Below, piece after piece: positions 59,186 through 64,000 of a stretch of DNA of 64,000 nucleotides. Made by a program: the position numbers and the translations under genes. The notes beneath the pieces were generated by a model. The model was not told the DNA's origin and made no database searches. It saw nothing but the letters and a program-made list of their open reading frames with translations. Positions within the stretch are counted from its first letter, which is position 1, and each line of letters starts with the position of its first letter. Source of the stretch: Dioscorea cayenensis subsp. rotundata (lineage: Eukaryota; Streptophyta; Magnoliopsida; Dioscoreales; Dioscoreaceae); contig NC_052489.1 in the NCBI RefSeq assembly GCF_009730915.1, positions 25,785,916 to 25,849,915 of the forward strand. Direction: 5' to 3'.

Positions 59186-59782
59186 TCAATTCTTCGAGTT
59201 CAAAGCAGCTTTAATATGTTCTTCTAAGCTTTTGGCCTGGCTCAACAAATTTTGAGCTGCCTGACTTGCTTTATTTAATTTCAACTCCACTCCCTCCCTC
59301 AATTTATCCAAATTTGACTTGAAACTAAGCATCCTACTCCTCTGATATTCAAGTCTGGTTATTGCTGGATGATCTAGTAAAGTGGCATGCATCTTCTTGT
59401 ATTCCTCTTCATAAGCCGCCTCCATTGTCTTAAACACTAGCTTAATCAAGGAAAAATCATCAATCTTTACACTTAGAATTCTTGCATGCATTACTTTCAA
59501 TTCATGCAGCATATCAGCTGCCATCTTTCTTTCAATTCCAAGATTCGCACGCATTCTTTCTTTCAGAGAATTCAGCCTCTCCTCAGAACTAAGATTTTCA
59601 GTTTCTGCAGAAATGTCCTTGTGTGCCGCATTGAGATTCTCTGGATTGTCTTCAACAATACTTAGAACTTCATTTCTCAAGTTTTCCAGCTCCATTTGCA
59701 GGGCTTCAACCTCTTGCAGCAAAACAGCCTTGCTTACATTTGCACCTGCAGGTGGTTGTGTATCACTAGATGAGCCTTCCAT
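59186..59782 (-). CDS. Unrecognised 198-aa coiled-coil protein
   Basis: A single open exon starts MEGSSSDTQPPAG and ends AALNSKN before a stop. The start is set at 59782 (context AACGAAATGG). The frame stays open up to an ATG at 59866, which would add 28 residues. A splice acceptor-like TTAAACAG lies at about 59799-59806, so an upstream non-coding exon is possible. The protein is charged and helical. Residues about 20-60 (LLQEVEALQMELENLRNEVL) and 150-195 have the heptad look of coiled coils, with a middle segment KMAADMLHELKVMHARILSV. There is no signal peptide and no membrane segment. The family was not recognised. Good codon continuity over 198 aa without repeats supports a real gene. It is divergent to the SCY1-like gene. 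Confidence 0.7.
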   Translation of the reverse strand: MEGSSSDTQPPAGANVSKAVLLQEVEALQMELENLRNEVLSIVEDNPENLNAAHKDISAETENLSSEERLNSLKERMRANLGIERKMAADMLHELKVMHARILSVKIDDFSLIKLVFKTMEAAYEEEYKKMHATLLDHPAITRLEYQRSRMLSFKSNLDKLREGVELKLNKASQAAQNLLSQAKSLEEHIKAALNSKN

Positions 59783-60426
59783 TTCGTTGTCCACACTGTT
59801 TAACAGCAAACAGATAACAATTTTCTTGGATGTTGAAAAAAAACTTTGTTGTTTCAGATCAACCAAGAACTATAAATTGAAGAACTAATGAAGGAATGAA
59901 GTATTTATTCCAACAACTCTAAGGGCTTCCTTAAAAAATCGGAGTAGTTTGGGTCATTTTTTTTTTTTCTTTTTTCAGAAAAACCCAACATTTTAAAACT
60001 TTACTCCTTTTTGTAAGGGTTGGACAATAACTAAAGTCTGTGTCATTATTTACAAAAAGCGCCTAGTAATTTCAAAATGTCATTTTTGATTTTGTTAGGG
60101 GTGTTCTCATAAAAGTTCACATGTCGTCCAATGTCAATGCCATTTTGTTTTTGAAAATCCCCCCTTGTTTATTAATAATTATTTGGAAAATTAGTTTGTA
60201 AAAATTTCTAAAAAAGTATGTTTTTTTACGACAAACACCCTCTATTATATTATTATTATTATAAAATTTACAACATAACTTGACAGCAGCTCATTCATCA
60301 CCTGCATTCGAATCTGGGTTGATTTCTCGTCTGTTCATACTTCCTCCGGATCGGAAAAAGGAGAAAGGCCAGCCTTCTCTCCTTCGTCTTGGCTCCAGCG
60401 ACTCCATCCTATAGGGGCGCAAGGAG
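59783..60426. promoter_or_regulatory. Shared upstream region of a divergent gene pair
   Basis: 644 bp separate the two start codons. The right third (60290-60426) is GC-richer and probably holds the SCY1-like 5' leader. The left part is AT-rich with T-runs. No clear TATA box or other site could be assigned to either gene. Confidence 0.5.
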
Positions 60427-63400
60427 ATGCTCAAATTCCTCAAAGGTGTCGTTGCCGGATCCGGCGCTGGCGTCAAGGACCTCCCCTATACCATCGGCGA
60501 GCCATACTCCACCGCATGGGGCTCCTGGACTCACTACCGTGGCACCTCCAAGGTCCCCTCTTTATCACCCTAATTACTCCTTGTTTTTCTTTTCATTCAA
60601 TTATGTTCTGGATTTAATGAAAGATCTTGGAGTTTGAATTGCTCGGAGCCTCCCGGATCTTGATCATTAGCCCAGCCTTTGATCTTGTATCAGTTTATAT
60701 TCTGCAAAATTTGGATTTTATGGATGGCATAAATTGGATGATGTAGGGAGTAGTCCCTCCAGATGTACATCTGTTAGATCTTTTCATGGTTTCTTGATTT
60801 GTTTATGATGGATATGGTTGGGATCCTGATTCCCTCTTGATCCTTGAATGCAGCCCAAACCTGGTTTAAGATGCTATAAGGTTCTTGTGTCCTTTCTAGT
60901 TTGAGGTATCTACACTTCTTGTTCCGATCCCAGATGCATATTTCCTCCCAGCTCACTATGTTTCAAGAGAAAATGTTTGGAGAATAAATTTTCAAGAAAT
61001 TTTTGGAGAATAAACACAAACAGTTTGGAAGGAAAACAATATAAAAGAAATTATCAAGAAAATTGGGAGCTAACAAAACCGTCTGACCTGAAATGTTCTT
61101 TTTTTTCTGTTTTTGATAAATATGTTTCCATCTTCTGCTATATGTGATTTGTTACAGCAGAAGGGATGACATAAAAGCAAGAGAGAGGATGGAAACATGA
61201 GTTAATGAAAATATTAAGGTTTCCCCTTTTTTCTTTTTCTTTTCTCATTATTGTAGGTCTAAACGAGCAATTTATTCTCAGAAAATTCTTATATTAAATT
61301 CCTAGAATATGCTAACACTATATGCATTTATTGTTTAAAGATCTTCTTCTTCTTATTATTTTGCATTTTACGCTTGAAGTTCACTTTTTCTCAACCTTTT
61401 AATTGATTGACAGCTAAATTTGTGATAGTTTGGTGCATCTTGTGTTCATGAAATAAGAAACCATGCTGGTTGGATTTGCTATGTCTATTTGGTTAGATTT
61501 TGGATGAGAAATGCTCTGCAATAATTGTTTGCATTTTTGCTTGTTTTTACCAGGATGATGGGTCGGCTGTTTCCATATTTTCTCTTTCAGGGAGTAATGC
61601 TCAAGATGGCCACTTGTCTGCTGGTCGCAATTGTGTTAAACGATTACGTACTGTAAGTTACCAAATTCTTGAATTTTGACTGGTTACAGTTACAACTCTT
61701 GTCTAAGACATTCCCTGCATAATTAGTGAATAATACAGCTTACCTACATACATTACTCGGTTTTCCATTGTCTGTCCCCTTCTCATTTTTCTTCCCTTTG
61801 TTTTTGCCATTGTGCCTTTCTTATGTTTGTTTTCAAATCCATTTTACTCTTATTGTAGTCTGTGCTTTTTATCAATTTCTACCCTTTAGGAAAAAAAAAC
61901 TTGTGTATCTTCAACTGTTTTATGTTTCTTATATTCAAGTAGATATAAGTACGTAGTGTATCTTTTTCTAGGGAAATGATTTGTTACATGTATCTTCACC
62001 TAAATTGTTTAGTTAATACCTTATAATCTGAATGTAAAACTTATGTAATTAAAGAAATACATGAAAAACTTCTAGTATTATTTACTTAAAAAGCTTTTAC
62101 TTGCATGTGATGAAAAGTTTTGGTGTTGGATCTTTACCTTCCAAGTCAGGTTGTCAAACTGTCACATTTACGTAAGAAAGAAATTGGTTGCCAAGTTTGT
62201 CATTCTTATTGCATAATCAAACAGAAAGCAGGATTACTTGAGATGGTTGTCTCATCAATTTTGACACTTTGAGGGTTCATTCTTTCCATTTCCCATTTAA
62301 AGTACATTTTACTCAGATTGACTGAATGCATGTCCTTGCTTTTTTCACTCTCTTAAACATTGTTAAGAAACTTTAGCTTATGTTGTGCAGGTCAGACATC
62401 CAAATATCTTATCCTACCTTCATAGTACGGAGACTGAAGCTTTTGATGGGTCCTCCACCAAAATTACAATTTATATTGTAACTGAGCCTGTTATGCCACT
62501 CTCTGAAAAGATAAAGGAACTAAAATTGGAAGGTACACAGAGGTATATGTACTATCTTTTGGGTGTTTCTATTGTACTCAGGTGCTTCCTACTAACATTT
62601 GCAATTGCAGTTCTCTGTAAAATGTATCTGGAAGGCTGTTTTGCACCCTCTAATATCTTTTCTATGCATGCTAGCTTTCTGAGATCTTGTGACTGATCAC
62701 TGCCTTCTCTGCGTTATTCACCTGTCACTTCTTCTTTGCTTTTGAACTTGCTCATTGATTGCCTAAAAGATAAGATTGTCATTGCAACTGCATGATAATG
62801 TAGTGTTGCTATTTCTCATTGAACCTTAAGCGGTATCTTTAGCATGTGATGTAGCTGATAAACCTGTTTTAAACTTTTTGAGTTTGTTTGATTTAGAATC
62901 CAAGTTTGGAATCAATCATTAATTTTATCATCTTAATGTATGCTCTTAGTAGTTATGACTATCTACTTCATGGTATGCCTAATGTTTAATGCAGGGATGA
63001 GTATTATGCATGGGGACTCCATCAAATCTCTAAAGCTGTGAGCTTTTTAAATAATGACTGCAAACTTGTACGGAATTCCTCTCCAAGACTCCGATGCGAC
63101 ATCTGATTCCATTTAGTACTGGCTTTTCAAAACATAATTGTTAATATGGCATGTGTACTCTCCAATATCTTTGTTAATTCATCTTGTCTGTTGATGTTTT
63201 GTATTATAATTGGGCATATGAGGAAATATAGTAGGCACTGAAATGATCAGAAATTCAGCCAAAAATGGATAAGAGAATGAAAACCAGTTTATCTAGATCC
63301 ATGGTAGATCAGATATGACAAAAAATAAAGTATTATAAAGACTTCCAAATTGTTTATTGCTACTTTTGATATTTGCCAGCAAATGTTTAAGTTCTTAGCA

Positions 63401-63993
63401 AACTCTGCAGCCTCTGTTGACATTGTCACTATTACAAAATCATCATTGTAGCAGTATGTGATCAGCTATATTAGTTAAACATAAATTTGATGGATGATTG
63501 CATGATATAGGTGTCATTTTACATGCTTTTATTTTTGGACAATCACTTATGAAAATCTAAAATGGAGAGAAGATGCTAATGAGAGAATGAAAGAGTTATG
63601 TTGCGACATATGCGCAACTTCAAATTTAAGAATGTCACTTGTACAACCCAATTATTCTAAACAGATTGATTTGCAAGAAAACCTTTTTTTTTGTTATTAT
63701 TTTCTGTGGTACATTCATGTCAAATTTCCAGTACATGCTGATGAGCATTGTTTCTGTTGAACTGTACCTTGTTGTCAACCAAATTAATTATGTTATTCTT
63801 GTAGCATATTGCTGACAAGATGGGATCACCATGTCGTTTAAAAGTATGCACTGACAATCTATAACCTCAGGTCCACGGTAATGTGTGCTTGGCCAGTGTC
63901 GTTGTAACACAAACATTGGACTGGAAGCTGCATGCCTTTGATGTCCTCTCAGAGTTTGATCAGAATAATGAAGCTTCAAACAGGCCAATGCTG
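60427..63993 (+). CDS. SCYL1: SCY1-like pseudokinase, N-terminal part (runs off window)
   Basis: Exons: 60427-60552, 61554-61652, 62391-62542, 62995-63067 and 63871-63993. All have GT-AG borders and they join in frame (42, 33, 50 2/3, 24 1/3 and 41 codons). The protein begins MLKFLKGVVAGSG, with WGSWTHYRGTSK, then DDGSAVSIFSL, VRHPNILSYLHSTETE, IYIVTEPVMPLSEKIKEL, AVSFLNNDCKLVHGNVCLAS and WKLHAFDVLSEFD. These match plant SCY1-like/N-terminal kinase-like proteins. It is a pseudokinase: the glycine loop and the VAIK lysine are absent (VSIFSL), HRD is replaced by VHGNV and DFG by AFDV. Family members act in Golgi and ER traffic or nuclear tRNA export and carry HEAT repeats after the kinase-like domain, here beyond the window end. 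The last donor is ATGCTG|GTATCT. Confidence 0.95.
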
Positions 63994-64000
63994 GTATCTA

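Noticed and set aside
59613-59888. Plus-strand 91-codon frame
   Set aside because: It is antisense to the coiled-coil exon, with no splice or start context.
1-64000. CRISPR arrays, operons, ribosome-binding sites
   Set aside because: Plant nuclear DNA with spliced genes. The spaced repeats seen (52620-53310, 54460-54840) have diverged or irregular spacing and no prokaryotic context.

Overview
This window is nuclear DNA of a flowering plant. Spliced genes with GT-AG introns, a WRKY gene cluster, an SCY1-like kinase gene, plant L1-type LINEs, Ty1-copia and Ty3-gypsy remnants, hAT-type MITEs and tRNA-derived SINEs sit in AT-rich, microsatellite-dense DNA. Species and order cannot be fixed from the sequence.

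Region 1 (1-29500): three tandem group III WRKY transcription factor genes, all on the minus strand (1548-2750, 16067-17824, 24408-25678). Each has three exons with identical intron phases and a 105-nt middle exon. Each joins into an open protein (302, 373 and 320 aa). The space between them holds two 5'-truncated L1 LINEs in opposite orientation (3807-6352 plus, 10780-13140 minus), a hAT MITE inside the first LINE (5199-5824), two SINEs with perfect target-site duplications (8953-9119 plus, 9764-9926 minus), an old Ty3-gypsy LTR remnant, a foldback repeat and a telomere-like hairpin region.

Region 2 (29500-44450): a transposon nest. A LINE 3' end on plus (29550-30738) meets a longer LINE on minus (30744-37715) tail to tail. 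The minus LINE is split by a 1.7-kb solo LTR (31945-33653) and carries a SINE (37729-37977). Next is a complete but dead Ty1-copia element of exactly 6000 bp (38450-44449) with both LTRs, PBS, PPT and a 5-bp TSD. It has taken in a hAT MITE (41891-42457), a 75-bp piece of plastid-type 23S rRNA (42816-42890) and a 295-bp internal tandem duplication (43371-43960).

Region 3 (44455-59160): no intact gene, but a large repeated structure. About 2.4-3 kb of exon-like and intron-like sequence of an unrecognised multi-exon minus-strand gene is present as two tandem copies (about 46060-49100 and 49105-51490). A third partial copy lies at 57290-59160. A candidate first exon with an intact start codon and splice donor is at 53363-53391, with a tandem repeat just downstream of it. 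A likely gypsy solo LTR (about 55679-57125) separates the blocks.

Region 4 (59186-64000): a divergent gene pair. A 198-aa coiled-coil protein of unknown family is on minus (59186-59782), and the first five exons of an SCY1-like pseudokinase gene are on plus (60427-63993, running off the window). Their start codons are 644 bp apart, so they probably share a promoter region.

The WRKY genes form one regulatory unit by descent. W-boxes, the target of WRKY proteins, lie upstream of each, and an as-1-like TGACG pair lies upstream of the first. This fits defence or salicylate regulation with cross- or self-control (inference). Family names come from recognition of motifs by eye; no database search was possible.
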